In this document: in pieces, positions 7,394 through 16,126 of the stretch
How the letters are laid out: each line of letters opens with the position of its first letter
How positions within the stretch are numbered: position 1 is the first letter of the stretch
The notes under the pieces: generated by a model
Databases searched by the model: none
What the model was told of the DNA's origin: nothing
Seen by the model: only the letters and a program-made list of their open reading frames with translations
Translations under genes and position numbers: made by a program
Assembly (NCBI GenBank): GCA_029547025.1
Contig: JAKPQA010000005.1
Span: 67,880 to 123,300 of the forward strand
DNA length: 55,421 bases
Direction of reading: 5' to 3'
DNA from: Armatimonadota bacterium
GTDB lineage: Bacteria; Armatimonadota; Zipacnadia; UBA1398; JAKPQA01

Positions 7394-10126
7394 CTAGATG
7401 CCGGCGACTTGGAAGGCCCACTCGACGAGATTGCGTCCCAGCCGCACGCCTTCGTCGCCCTCGGTCGAGACCAGTGCCACGATGAGGGCCCCGGGCTCGA
7501 GCGATGCGCTGGCCAGCACCGGACGGCCAGTCTCGTCGGCGAGCACCGTCTCCCATGCCGCCCCCAGGTGCTCGAGCCAGCCGATGGCCGTCAGTCGGTC
7601 GCGGCGTAACGCGTGGGGCACGCAGAGGACCTGGTGCCCCGCGTCCATCGCCGCGCCCACGCGGGCCGACCCGGCGCCCAAAGTGGCGCGCAGATGCGCG
7701 TCGGATTCGAACAGGGCCGGTACGCAGGGGCCGAGACACACCACCACGCAGCCGCTGCGGGCCGCGCGCTCCACGGCCTCGGCGGTGCCCGGCCGTGGGG
7801 TCTCGTCGCACACGTAGAGCAGGTCGAGCAGCTCGAAGGCCGCGCGGCGCACATCGTGAATGTGCGTTGTGGGCATGGCGTAATCACGCAGCGCGTCGCG
7901 CACGGGCGCTGGCAATGTGCCGATGACCCCCGCCGCATCGTTCGCCGGCAGCACGCGCATGGAGGCTTCCGGGATCTTGCCGAAGACATCCGACGCCGCG
8001 ACCACCAGGCGCAGGGACTCCGCTTCCCCCTCCCGCGCGTCCGGCTCACACGTGAGTGTCAGAGACGTGGCCTTGCTGCCCCGGCGCGGAACGTGTTCCC
8101 GCAGATGGGGCGTCTCGACCCGCACATGGGGGCTACTCACCGCGAACACGTTGAGGTTCCAGCCCACGTCCAGGCTGTTGCGGAGGTTCAGGGAGACGGT
8201 TCGGGTGGATCCGGGCCGGACCAGGACCGGATCCTCGGCCACCGAGATGGTGAGCAGATCGGGTCCGATGGCGTCGGGATCCAGGTCGAAGGCCATCAGT
8301 GCGTCCAGGACCGGGGGGATGCACAGCACGCGCAACTCGGCGGATCCCGACGCCGGCTGGAGGCTACGCAGCACTCGCAGGGCCGTTTCCGCCAGATCCT
8401 GCCGGCCGTATCGGGCTGACGCCCTGGCGACGCGAGGGAGGAGCGCCAGCCGCTCGTTGGTGTCGGACGACCCCACCAGCTCGGCCGCCAGCGCGTCCGG
8501 ATCGTCGTCGTTGGCCTCGGCATCCAGCGGCGGCAGGGGAGGCAGGCGGTCGGGCGTCTCGCCGAGCAGCGCGGAGAGCAGTTCGCGGCTCCCCTCGGGC
8601 ACGGCGACGGGGGGCGCGATGGCGCCCTCGTCCAGCCACCGGCGCGCCCGCCGGACCGCCAGATCCATCACTTCGGGGTCGGAGCGGAGCAGGGCGTAGA
8701 GCAGGCTTCCTACGCTGTACTCGCGGCACGGTGCCTCATCGGTCAGTTCCTGGAAGGCCACTCGCATCTCGCTGCTGGTTTCGGCGAACCAGTCGAGGCG
8801 AGACAGCGCCGCCGGGAGCACGCCGGTCGATGCCAGGTAGTCGGTCTCGGGCAGACCGTACACCGGGCTCGCCATGGCCGCCGCCGCGTTGGCGGCCACT
8901 TCCGAGAGGGTTCCCGCGTCTTCGGCCAGGATCAGCAGCTCGTAGGTGACCCGCCGGGATCGCCGGCTCGATGGCAGCCTCGACGAGAAGACGATTCGGT
9001 TGCGGCCGACGACCAGGGACGCCGGATCGCTGCGGCCATCGATGATGCCGACGGTGAGGCTGAGGGGCAGCTCGCCGGCGTTCACCCACCGGACGGGGCG
9101 GGTGCCCTCGGCCACGCCATAGGATGATCCATCGGTGCCGATGGTTACCGCCGCCGCGCCGTCGCTGGAGGAGAGGGAGAGCCACTCATCGCTTTCGAGG
9201 GTGACATCGAGGAAGCCCTCGCGGTCGGCGGGGTCCTCGAGCCGGACGCTATCCACAGCCACGGCGGCTGCCAGGGAGAGGCTGACGCCTGTCACCTCGT
9301 CGGCCAGTGACCCGCCGGCCTCGACCGACAGTCTCATCATGAAGAAGGGGGCGGCAGCGAAGAACACCAGGCGAGCGGTGTAGTGGGCGCCCAGGGCTCC
9401 CGTGCTATCGAGCAGAGCGCCGCCGAACCGCATCACGGCTTCCTGTGGTGACGAGTGCTCGAGTTCGCATTGGCTGGGCGCCGTCACGCTTCGGTAGGGG
9501 CCGCCTTGAGAGGTGGTCACCTCGACGGCCACCCCGTCGCCCGGTGCGATGACGCGGCGCGGTTCCTCGCCGCTGTCCGCTTCGGATCCCGCGAGCCAGA
9601 CATCACCCAGGGGGAACCCGCTGGCGGTCGGCAGCGACACCCGCAATCGGCCCGTCTCGACGCGGTACCCCACGTCGTCTTCCGAGACAATCACTCGTGG
9701 CTCGCAGGCCTCGACGCGCCCTGGACGGATGACCGCCCGGGGGCCTTCGGGCGGACCCAGCCGGAGCCGCGCCCTGGCCGTCAGCCATTTGATGGATCCA
9801 TCGGACCAGTATGAGACCGGCGACGGTGTCATCGCTGCCCGCGGAGTGACGCCGTCCTGGGTCCAGATGGCGAGGCGCGAGATCTGATCGGGCTGGAGGA
9901 GGCCCTTCCGGAAGGGTACCAGCAGGTGGACGGGCACCTCCCGCGGGGACACGCTGCCGGGCAGCGCGACCCGCATCAGGGGCCACAGCGGCACCGGCGC
10001 GCTTCTTGGCTCGGGTTCGACCACGGGCATGCGGGACGGCGACCCTGGGCCGGGCGCCACAGCTCCTCCACGGGGATGGATGCGCCCCACACACCTCGCC
10101 ACGCCAGTGGCACGGTCCGGGGGCAC
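7394..10126 (-). CDS. Large RIFT-barrel protein (PcRGLX/YetA-like N-terminus) with ThuA-like C-terminal domain
   Basis: About 910 residues. The N-terminal part (VHLLVPFRKGLLQPDQ, then YWSDGSIKWL) matches the first RIFT-barrel domain of the PcRGLX/YetA family, which includes exo-rhamnogalacturonan lyases. A long beta-rich middle follows (ARLVFFAAAPFFMMRLSVEA). The last 170 residues (TTHIHDVRRAAFELLDLLYV, ending in NLVEWAFQVAGI) resemble a ThuA/glutamine-amidotransferase-like Rossmann domain. No signal peptide is evident. The gene begins as GTG 10126 one base after the cytochrome stop, or as ATG 10030; neither has a strong site, so translational coupling is plausible. Catalytic residues cannot be mapped, so lyase activity is unproven. 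Context suggests it is made with the multiheme cytochrome. Confidence 0.6.
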   Translation of the reverse strand: MPPDRATGVARCVGRIHPRGGAVAPGPGSPSRMPVVEPEPRSAPVPLWPLMRVALPGSVSPREVPVHLLVPFRKGLLQPDQISRLAIWTQDGVTPRAAMTPSPVSYWSDGSIKWLTARARLRLGPPEGPRAVIRPGRVEACEPRVIVSEDDVGYRVETGRLRVSLPTASGFPLGDVWLAGSEADSGEEPRRVIAPGDGVAVEVTTSQGGPYRSVTAPSQCELEHSSPQEAVMRFGGALLDSTGALGAHYTARLVFFAAAPFFMMRLSVEAGGSLADEVTGVSLSLAAAVAVDSVRLEDPADREGFLDVTLESDEWLSLSSSDGAAAVTIGTDGSSYGVAEGTRPVRWVNAGELPLSLTVGIIDGRSDPASLVVGRNRIVFSSRLPSSRRSRRVTYELLILAEDAGTLSEVAANAAAAMASPVYGLPETDYLASTGVLPAALSRLDWFAETSSEMRVAFQELTDEAPCREYSVGSLLYALLRSDPEVMDLAVRRARRWLDEGAIAPPVAVPEGSRELLSALLGETPDRLPPLPPLDAEANDDDPDALAAELVGSSDTNERLALLPRVARASARYGRQDLAETALRVLRSLQPASGSAELRVLCIPPVLDALMAFDLDPDAIGPDLLTISVAEDPVLVRPGSTRTVSLNLRNSLDVGWNLNVFAVSSPHVRVETPHLREHVPRRGSKATSLTLTCEPDAREGEAESLRLVVAASDVFGKIPEASMRVLPANDAAGVIGTLPAPVRDALRDYAMPTTHIHDVRRAAFELLDLLYVCDETPRPGTAEAVERAARSGCVVVCLGPCVPALFESDAHLRATLGAGSARVGAAMDAGHQVLCVPHALRRDRLTAIGWLEHLGAAWETVLADETGRPVLASASLEPGALIVALVSTEGDEGVRLGRNLVEWAFQVAGI

Positions 10127-10127
10127 C

Positions 10128-12449
10128 TCAGGATACCATGCGCCGGTACCGCCCGGCCAGTGACCGTCGGCGGCGCACCCACAGCACGAGTCCCGCAGGC
10201 ACCAGGACGGCGGCCAACACCTGGGCCCAGGCGGCTGTAAGGAGCGTCACGCGGACGAGCGTCTGGTGTTGCCCCGACGTGCGCGGACGCAGCCCCGTGG
10301 CCTGGGCCACGTGGTGCAGCAGGCTGGGCGCGATGAAGCGTGAGGGAGTCTCCTGGTGGCAGGCCGCGCAGACGCCGCGCTGATCGATGAGCGCTCGCTC
10401 GGCGTCGGTCAGTGGCCGCGCGAGGGGGAACCGACGGCTCATCTCTCCCGCTCCGGCCGTTGGGGCGGGAAGAGCCGGCAGTTGAGAACGCGTCCGCCGG
10501 GGGACGAGGGACCCGTCCGCGGTGCGGAGATCGACCACCAACGGTTCCGCCGGGTTCGAGCGGCCCGGCCCGGTAGGTGGGGCGTCTGGCACATGGCAGG
10601 ACTCGCACGTCCGGGCGGGCCCGCCCGTGTGGGGCTGGGCCGGGGTGAGGCTTAGCCCGGGTTCCTCGCCATCGTCCCCGGGCGGAAGGAAAGCGGTGTT
10701 CCGCACGGACGCCGCGCCGCTCGGGGCCATGACCGTCACGAGGCCGCAGTAGAGGGGCAACGCGGGGGAGATTCGACCCTCGCCGTTCACCATCAGGGGC
10801 GCCGGACCCCACTGGAGCACACCCGGAAGCATGCGGAACGCCCCGGGCACCCAGGCCTCGGCATCGGCCTCACCCGACGCGGTGCGGTTCTCGGGCCGTG
10901 CGTGCCAGTTCGCGGCGAGCGCCCAGTCGAAGGCTTGGCCGCCGGGCCGGAAGTCGGCCAACACGTTCATCCCGTAGTGCTGGGGCGCCCAGGGGGCGTG
11001 GCACGCGTAGCACTCCATGCGGTCGAGGTGCCTCGCCACGGTGTCCATCGAGACGCGCGCCGCCAGGGGCACGTCGGCTTGGCGCCAACGCAACCGGAGC
11101 GGGGCCAGTCGCACGTCCGCCCCTCCCGCGGTGTGCACCACAACCTCGTCGCCATCGCGGGTCACCTTGGGCATGGGGTTGCCTCGGGCCGTCAGCAGAT
11201 GGGGCTGGCCGTCGGCCTGCCCGTCCCCCTTGGCCGTCCCACGCCGCTCGGATCTGGGCAGGAGCGACCCGTATTCGTCGCCGTGACGGAGCGGGAGATC
11301 CCACGGGAAGGCGCGGGGAGTGCCGTGGCAGTCGGTGCACTCGATCTCGACCCGGGCCAGTGCGGCGCCGGCGAGGAAGCCGTCGCCATGCAGGTCGATG
11401 GTCGTGTGGCAGTCGCCGCAGAGCATGCCCTTCTCGAGGTGCGCGTCGGCCGGCATGGGTGAGTAGCGCTGCAGGTGGAGGCCCGGCTGCGGATTGCCGC
11501 GCCCGTCGAAGGGGCCGGCCGACGGTGACTCCACGAGGCCCTGGTAAGACATGGCGATGCGCTTGCTGCTGTAGTGGCATGCCGCGCACGTGTTGACCGG
11601 TATTCCCGAGTAGGTGACCTTCCCGGCGCGCACCGGGGCCGCGCGGCCCGACTGGATGGCGTGGACGAGCGGGTGCCCCGGCTGGTCCTTGGGAGTCGTG
11701 GGGTCGCTGCCCTCGTAGTACCCCTCGGTCCCGTAGGGGACATGGCAGGCGGAGCACCCCATGCCCCGGTGGTCGCCCCGCGCCTTCCAGCCACGCACCC
11801 CCAGGTGGCACCGGGCGCACTGGGTGCGGGCATAGGCGAAGCCGGCTCGGGCCGCGTCGCGGGCCACCTCAGCCGGCGTGGTCTGGGCCTCGGCCAGGCT
11901 CTGGTGCGATGGCGGGTAGGCCCGCGGCGCTTCACGGGCCAGATCAGCCATCACGCTGCGGTAACGGTCCGAGCCCCGGCGGCTGTTCTCCTCGTCGGGG
12001 TTCCTGGCGGCGTAGATGCCCCAGTCCCGCTGGGCGGCGTCGCCGGTGACCCAGGCCTGCAGCGCCCCCTCGATGAGGCCAGCCCCGGTCATCATCAGGC
12101 TGCTCCACTGGGTCTGAACTTCCTTCATGTGGCACGGGCCACAGGCCTTGCCGTTCACCCACGGGCTGCCGGGATCGGGACGGAACCCGCCGGCGCGCCC
12201 CATGGCGTGCGCGGCTGTGGTGGTTGAGGCACCGGGGTTGCCTCCATGGCACACGATGCACCCCGCTGGGTCGTCCAAGCCCCGGCCCTTGGCCCGGATG
12301 GCCGTCATCATGCCCGACTGGGCGTCGCGGATGCTCTCGATGCCGCGGTGGCAGGAGAGACAGCCCGACGGCCCGGGTCCGGCAGGCGTTGGCGAGGGGG
12401 GGCGCACGCCGACGGGGACCAGCGCCAGCGCCAGCATGAGCGGGCTCAC
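10128..12449 (-). CDS. Membrane-anchored undecaheme c-type cytochrome
   Basis: A 773-residue secreted cytochrome. It has a short hydrophobic signal (MSPLMLALALVPVGV) and eleven CxxCH heme-attachment motifs: CLSCH, CIVCH, CGPCH, CARCH, CSACH, CAACH, CGDCH, CTDCH, CYACH, CESCH and CAACH. One C-terminal transmembrane helix (WAQVLAAVLVPAGLVLWV) is followed by basic residues. The spacing of hemes resembles cytochrome c554/NrfA/OTR-like multiheme proteins, but I cannot place it in a named class. By family it would carry electrons on the periplasmic face or reduce a small oxyanion. The start is GTG 12449, with CGGAGGG six bases upstream. It lies 15 bases after the TIGR02757 gene and one base before the RIFT-barrel gene, a likely three-gene operon. 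Confidence 0.85.
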   Translation of the reverse strand: MSPLMLALALVPVGVRPPSPTPAGPGPSGCLSCHRGIESIRDAQSGMMTAIRAKGRGLDDPAGCIVCHGGNPGASTTTAAHAMGRAGGFRPDPGSPWVNGKACGPCHMKEVQTQWSSLMMTGAGLIEGALQAWVTGDAAQRDWGIYAARNPDEENSRRGSDRYRSVMADLAREAPRAYPPSHQSLAEAQTTPAEVARDAARAGFAYARTQCARCHLGVRGWKARGDHRGMGCSACHVPYGTEGYYEGSDPTTPKDQPGHPLVHAIQSGRAAPVRAGKVTYSGIPVNTCAACHYSSKRIAMSYQGLVESPSAGPFDGRGNPQPGLHLQRYSPMPADAHLEKGMLCGDCHTTIDLHGDGFLAGAALARVEIECTDCHGTPRAFPWDLPLRHGDEYGSLLPRSERRGTAKGDGQADGQPHLLTARGNPMPKVTRDGDEVVVHTAGGADVRLAPLRLRWRQADVPLAARVSMDTVARHLDRMECYACHAPWAPQHYGMNVLADFRPGGQAFDWALAANWHARPENRTASGEADAEAWVPGAFRMLPGVLQWGPAPLMVNGEGRISPALPLYCGLVTVMAPSGAASVRNTAFLPPGDDGEEPGLSLTPAQPHTGGPARTCESCHVPDAPPTGPGRSNPAEPLVVDLRTADGSLVPRRTRSQLPALPAPTAGAGEMSRRFPLARPLTDAERALIDQRGVCAACHQETPSRFIAPSLLHHVAQATGLRPRTSGQHQTLVRVTLLTAAWAQVLAAVLVPAGLVLWVRRRRSLAGRYRRMVS

Positions 12450-12464
12450 CGCGGCCCTCCGGGT

Positions 12465-13235
12465 CTAGTCGCCGCCGAGGAGGGCGGGCAGCACCGGGTC
12501 ACCCACCATGGCCGACCGAGCCAGCGCGAAGTCGTATCGCACGGGGTCATGGGGCGCCACCTCCCGGAAGGCCTGTGTGACTTCCTCCACTGTGCGATGG
12601 TCGGCCTGCGCCCGCCGGGTGAACCCGAGACGCCGACCGATACGGTGCATGTGGACGTCCAGCGGAACCCGCAGGGAGGCCGGTGAGACCCGCTCCCACC
12701 CTCCGGGGTCGACGTCATCATGCCTTACCATCCACCGCAGGAACAGGTTCAACCGCTTGCAGGCGCTGCCCGCCGCCGGGGACGGAAGCACATGGCCCAA
12801 CGGCGCACCGGCCGCGCGTTCGATGCGGCCGACCCATGCGGCGAGGCCGCCACGGCCCCCCGCGCAGTAAGCCCGCTCGAGGGATCCGAACTCGTCCAGG
12901 ACGCCCCGCACGCCCCACAAGAGAGGCACCAGGTCCTCCCCCGAGCAGAAGCGATGACGGAACCCGTCGAAGATCCGGTGGAGGTCGTCGGGCGTGGCGC
13001 CGGACAGCAGCGACGCGGGCCGGCCCAGGCGCGAGAGTGCATCGGCCACACTCCGGTGGATCTGCGCCACACGGCCATAGGCCAGGCACGAGGCCACCAG
13101 GCCGGCGATCTCCCGATCGAGTGGGTTCTCGTAGGCATAGAGGAACCCGACGGGGTCCGGATGGACCCGATCGCGCCGGTTGTAGCGGTCGTAGAGGCCG
13201 TCCAGCGCCGCACGGAGCTGTTCGCGTCGCACCAC
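12465..13235 (-). CDS. TIGR02757 family conserved protein (DUF2400)
   Basis: About 256 residues matching the TIGR02757 family. Its features are DPVGFLYAYENPLDREIAGL near residue 28, LAYGRVAQIHRSV, a central KRLNLFLRWMVRHDDVDPGG block and LDVHMHRIGRRLGF. The last two resemble the helix-hairpin-helix/base-excision-repair glycosylase fold (RxNxFLRWMVR, then PLDVH), so a distant DNA-glycosylase relationship is possible, but no activity is established. GTG 13235 is preceded by AAGGAG seven bases upstream. It is the first gene of the run that continues with the multiheme cytochrome. Confidence 0.83.
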   Translation of the reverse strand: MVRREQLRAALDGLYDRYNRRDRVHPDPVGFLYAYENPLDREIAGLVASCLAYGRVAQIHRSVADALSRLGRPASLLSGATPDDLHRIFDGFRHRFCSGEDLVPLLWGVRGVLDEFGSLERAYCAGGRGGLAAWVGRIERAAGAPLGHVLPSPAAGSACKRLNLFLRWMVRHDDVDPGGWERVSPASLRVPLDVHMHRIGRRLGFTRRAQADHRTVEEVTQAFREVAPHDPVRYDFALARSAMVGDPVLPALLGGD

Positions 13236-13351
13236 GAGGGTTCTCCTTGCCAGACACGGTGCCGAATGCCCCTCAAGGGTAGCACAGCCGCGGGCCGGTT
13301 GCCGTCCCCCGCCGCCCAGAGCTTATGCACACATCTGATCGCATCTGGTGC

Positions 13352-13380
13352 TTGACAAAACAACTCATAACTGGTATAAT
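13352..13380 (+). promoter_or_regulatory. Consensus sigma-70 promoter
   Basis: TTGACA (13352-13357) and TATAAT (13375-13380) are separated by exactly 17 bases, a perfect match to both housekeeping hexamers. No other candidate in the window is this good. Transcription would start near 13387. No credible coding sequence follows until the ThuA-domain gene at 13910, more than 500 bases away. Confidence 0.85.
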
Positions 13381-13386
13381 GCGCTA

Positions 13387-13625
13387 TGGTGCGCGTGTTC
13401 GGACGAGGCGGCGGTAGGGGTGCTGGACAACGCCGCGCGAGCCTCGCCCACGGAGACGCTGCTCGCGGCGTCGCGGGCGGGAGGGGCTTCGGTCGCTGGG
13501 GTGACGCGCCACAGGCGCTAACGCGGGGTTCTGGGTCGGGTGGCTCGGGGGGCCGCATGGTCTTGCGGAGAGCCGCACAGGGGTGGACCCCGGGGGGCGC
13601 GTAGCCCGCTCCCGCTGGACACATT
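13387..13625 (+). ncRNA. Putative structured non-coding RNA, family unknown
   Basis: This stretch directly follows the consensus promoter and no reading frame in it looks like a gene. It folds on paper into nested stems. GCGGTAGGGG near 13409-13418 can pair with CCCGCTCCCGC near 13605-13615 with two mismatches, closing the molecule. CGCCGC-GAGC pairs with GCTCGCGGCG around 13430-13480. GCGCC-ACA-GGCGC lies at 13506-13518. GGGGTTC (13525-13531) pairs with GGACCCC (13585-13591), enclosing GGCTC/GAGCC and CCGCA/TGCGG. I looked for RNase P, tmRNA and SRP signatures and found none. 6S RNA remains possible. The ends are estimates. Confidence 0.5.
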
Positions 13626-13630
13626 ACAGA

Positions 13631-13684
13631 CGACCGGGACGGTCGGCCAACGCGGTGGGCCTACGGCCGGCCAGGGCGCGTTGG
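13631..13684 (+). terminator. Two adjacent hairpins after the putative ncRNA
   Basis: CGACC-GGGAC-GGTCG (13631-13645) is followed by an 8-bp perfect inverted repeat, CCAACGCG (13647-13654) with CGCGTTGG (13677-13684). No T-run follows. They may end the putative RNA or be part of it. The rest of the gap to 13909 shows nothing else I can name. Confidence 0.4.
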
Positions 13685-13909
13685 GGTCCCACCACGCTCC
13701 AGGTGTGACCCGGGCCCATGGGTAACGCTTCCATCCGCGCACATAGGTACCACGATGTAGGCTTCGCCTGAGCAGGCAGGGCCGATGCCGTCGAGGTCGA
13801 CAACACCCGTGGCCCGGTGCGCGATTGGGGAGGGGCCTTGGGGCGTGCGGGCGAAAGGGCTCGCACGAGCGCCAGACGCGACGGATTCCTGGATTCCTGG
13901 GAGGACAGC

Positions 13910-14647
13910 ATGGGCGACAAGATCCGGGTGACGGTGTGGAACGAGGGCCGGCACGAGAAGACCAATGCAACGGTCAAGAAGGTCTACCCCAAGGGCATGC
14001 ACAAGGCCATCGCCGACTACCTGAAGACCCAGCCCGACATGACGGTCCGCACCGCGACGCTTGACGACCCCGACCACGGCCTCACCGACAAGGTCATCCA
14101 CACCACCGATGTTCTCCTGTGGTGGGGTCACATGGCGCACCACGAGGTGCGGGACGACATTGTGGACAAAGTGCATCAGCGCGTGCTCGACGGCATGGGC
14201 ATCATCTGCCTGCACTCGGCCCACTTCTCGAAGATCTTCCGCAAGCTGATGGGGTCGGGCTGTGGGCTGAAGTGGCGCGAGGCCGGCGAGAAGGAGCGGC
14301 TGTGGGTCGTCCGCCCGGGTCATCCCATCGTCGAGGGGATCGGCGAGTACATCGAGCTGCCGCACACCGAGATGTACGGCGAGATCTTCGACATCCCGCA
14401 GCCCGACGAGCTCATCTTCATTAGTTGGTTCCAGGGCGGAGAGGTCTTCCGCAGCGGGTGCTGCTGGCAGCGCGGCGCGGGCAAGGTGTTCTACTTCCGC
14501 CCGGGCCACGAGACGTTCCCGATCTACTATGACGAGAAGATCCGCATGGTCCTCGCCAACGCGGTGCGTTGGGCGAAGCCCGTGAAGAGCTTCGCGCCCT
14601 ACACCACGCACTACCAGCCACTCGAGCCACTCCCGGCTTCTGAGTAG
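13910..14647 (+). CDS. ThuA-domain (trehalose-utilization-like) protein
   Basis: About 245 residues with the ThuA fold, a glutamine-amidotransferase-like Rossmann domain. Visible features are IRVTVWNEGRHEKTN at the N-terminus, DVLLWWGHMAHHEV, MGIICLHSAHFSKIF in the nucleophile-elbow position (a histidine/serine pair, without the usual GATase cysteine), and a C-terminal GKVFYFRPGHETFPIYY. ThuA proteins are linked to sugar metabolism and often sit with Gfo/Idh/MocA oxidoreductases; the reaction is not firmly known. The start is ATG 13910 with GGGAGGA about five bases upstream; the longer frame from 13817 has none. No signal peptide, so probably cytoplasmic. Confidence 0.85.
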   Translation: MGDKIRVTVWNEGRHEKTNATVKKVYPKGMHKAIADYLKTQPDMTVRTATLDDPDHGLTDKVIHTTDVLLWWGHMAHHEVRDDIVDKVHQRVLDGMGIICLHSAHFSKIFRKLMGSGCGLKWREAGEKERLWVVRPGHPIVEGIGEYIELPHTEMYGEIFDIPQPDELIFISWFQGGEVFRSGCCWQRGAGKVFYFRPGHETFPIYYDEKIRMVLANAVRWAKPVKSFAPYTTHYQPLEPLPASE

Positions 14648-14663
14648 CTTTGCGAGGGTCGGA

Positions 14664-14687
14664 GGGGGCCGGCACCGGCCGGCCCCC
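14664..14687. terminator. Bidirectional hairpin between convergent genes
   Basis: GGGGGCCGGC (14664-14673) and GCCGGCCCCC (14678-14687) form a perfect 10-bp stem with a 4-base loop, placed between the stop codons of the ThuA gene and the beta-helix gene. Position and symmetry suit a shared terminator, although T-runs are absent. Confidence 0.65.
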
Positions 14688-14697
14688 GATGGCTTCT

Positions 14698-15993
14698 CTA
14701 CGGCCGCACCACGTTGCCCAGCACCTGCACATCGCCCTGGGTCTCGATGATGAACCGCGCGGGCCCACGGGTGTGGTTGCCCATCACCACGGCGGACACC
14801 ACGCCTTCCCGCAGCCGGATGTGGTCTTTCGCCTGCTGGAACAGGCAGCCCGAGATGGTGGCGCTGCCGGAGATCACGTCGATGGCGGGGACGGGATCGG
14901 CCCCCTCGGCCGGCGGCCGGTTCGCCCACTGGCAGAAGTTGCACTGCGAGAGGGATACCAGCCCGTTGCCGGCAGCTTCGACGATCTTCTGATGCGGGCC
15001 CCAGAAGGAGCAGTTGGCCAGCTGGACCACGCCGGAGTTCGAGGGGGCGATGCGCACCACGGCCTCGCAGGCCGGCGAGCCCACGAACTCGCCATTGGTG
15101 ATCAGGAGCCCGGGCGGCTGCGTGCTCTCGACCAGCAGGGGGATGACGGCCCAGTCCGCCGCGATGCCCAGGAAGTTGCCGTTGGTGGGCCCGGCCTCGC
15201 TCTCGAAGAACCGGTAGCCCACCCGGCAGCCCCAACTGAAGGTGTTGAGCATGAACTCCCAGTCGCTTCGGCCGATCTCGAATGCAACCAAGTTGGCCTG
15301 CATGTACTCGACGAGGCGGGCGCCGTCGTCGCCCTGGGGCGCCGTGTCCATCCCCGACCGGGTCCACGAGTTGGGGTTGAAGTGCACGTTCTCGACGCGG
15401 CCGATGTCCGTGCACTTGTCCAGGTGCACGCCGATCTTCAGCGGGCAGCCATAGACATTCCGGATGTAGTGCATCTCGTGGGCGTAGGTGCCGAAGTCGA
15501 TGCCCTTGTAGGGGTTGAGCAGCGTCACGTCGGATACGTTCAGGTGGGTGCCCCGCCCCTGGATGGTCCACGGGTATGCGGTGATTTGCGACGCCCTCTG
15601 CTCGGGGTACACGACGGTCAGGCCGCGCACCGTGCTGTTGGTCTCGAGCATGAGCAGGGGAGGTCCATCCTCCTGCCCACGGCCCTCGTAGGCGAGCAGG
15701 ACCGTGCCGACCTCGGGGGTGGAGAAGTGCGGGGCTTCCCACACACCCGAGAGGGTCACGCCCGTCGGGATGGTCAGGTGCCCGTCGAGCCGGTACTTAC
15801 CGGAGGGCAGGGAGACCACGCCGCCGCCGGCGGCACCAGCCTGGTCCAGGGCGGCCTGGATCGCGGCCGTGTCGTCCGTGGCGCCATCCCCCGCCGCCCC
15901 GAGGTCCTTGGCGTTGATCTCTCCCGCCGCGGCAACCGCCCCCGCGGCCAGAGCCACACTTACCAGTGCGCCAAACAGCCCGTGTAGCAGCAT
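14698..15993 (-). CDS. Secreted right-handed beta-helix protein, pectate-lyase-3 superfamily
   Basis: About 431 residues. A signal peptide (MLLHGLFGALVSVALAAGAV, then AAAG) is followed by the signature of the pectate lyase superfamily/GH28-GH55 group: INAKDLGAAGDGATDDTAAI, then GGGVVSLPSGKY and LTIPTGVTLSG. Short beta-helix turns continue to the end. Such proteins cleave or bind polysaccharides outside the cell. Catalytic residues cannot be named from sequence alone, so lyase or hydrolase activity is open. The start is ATG 15993, with AAGGGAGG nine bases upstream; the frame extends to 16125 but would bury the signal peptide. It is convergent with the ThuA gene and divergent from the AICAR transformylase. 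Confidence 0.8.
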   Translation of the reverse strand: MLLHGLFGALVSVALAAGAVAAAGEINAKDLGAAGDGATDDTAAIQAALDQAGAAGGGVVSLPSGKYRLDGHLTIPTGVTLSGVWEAPHFSTPEVGTVLLAYEGRGQEDGPPLLMLETNSTVRGLTVVYPEQRASQITAYPWTIQGRGTHLNVSDVTLLNPYKGIDFGTYAHEMHYIRNVYGCPLKIGVHLDKCTDIGRVENVHFNPNSWTRSGMDTAPQGDDGARLVEYMQANLVAFEIGRSDWEFMLNTFSWGCRVGYRFFESEAGPTNGNFLGIAADWAVIPLLVESTQPPGLLITNGEFVGSPACEAVVRIAPSNSGVVQLANCSFWGPHQKIVEAAGNGLVSLSQCNFCQWANRPPAEGADPVPAIDVISGSATISGCLFQQAKDHIRLREGVVSAVVMGNHTRGPARFIIETQGDVQVLGNVVRP

Positions 15994-16041
15994 CAGGTAG
16001 CCTCCCTTCTGGTGCTGGCGGGTGTATTCGTCGCGCCGGTG

Positions 16042-16047
16042 TATAAT
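16042..16047 (+). promoter_or_regulatory. Candidate -10 box upstream of AICAR transformylase gene
   Basis: A perfect TATAAT lies 80 bases before the purH-like start. The -35 region 17 bases upstream is a poor match, so this is a tentative promoter. Confidence 0.4.
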
Positions 16048-16126
16048 GCCCTCCCCCTGGCCACAACCCGGGGAGCGTCCGGGCGCCGCGCGACCGGGTG
16101 TCATCGGAGTGTGAGGGTCCGCCACG

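Noticed and set aside
13387-13625. RNase P RNA, tmRNA or SRP RNA
   Set aside because: The universal GAGGAAAGTCC of RNase P, the tRNA-like end of tmRNA and the SRP GGAAGCAG-type loop are all absent, so no class was assigned.
13661-15742. 693-residue minus-strand frame across the ThuA gene and part of the beta-helix gene
   Set aside because: Overlaps two confidently called genes in other frames and shows no family features.
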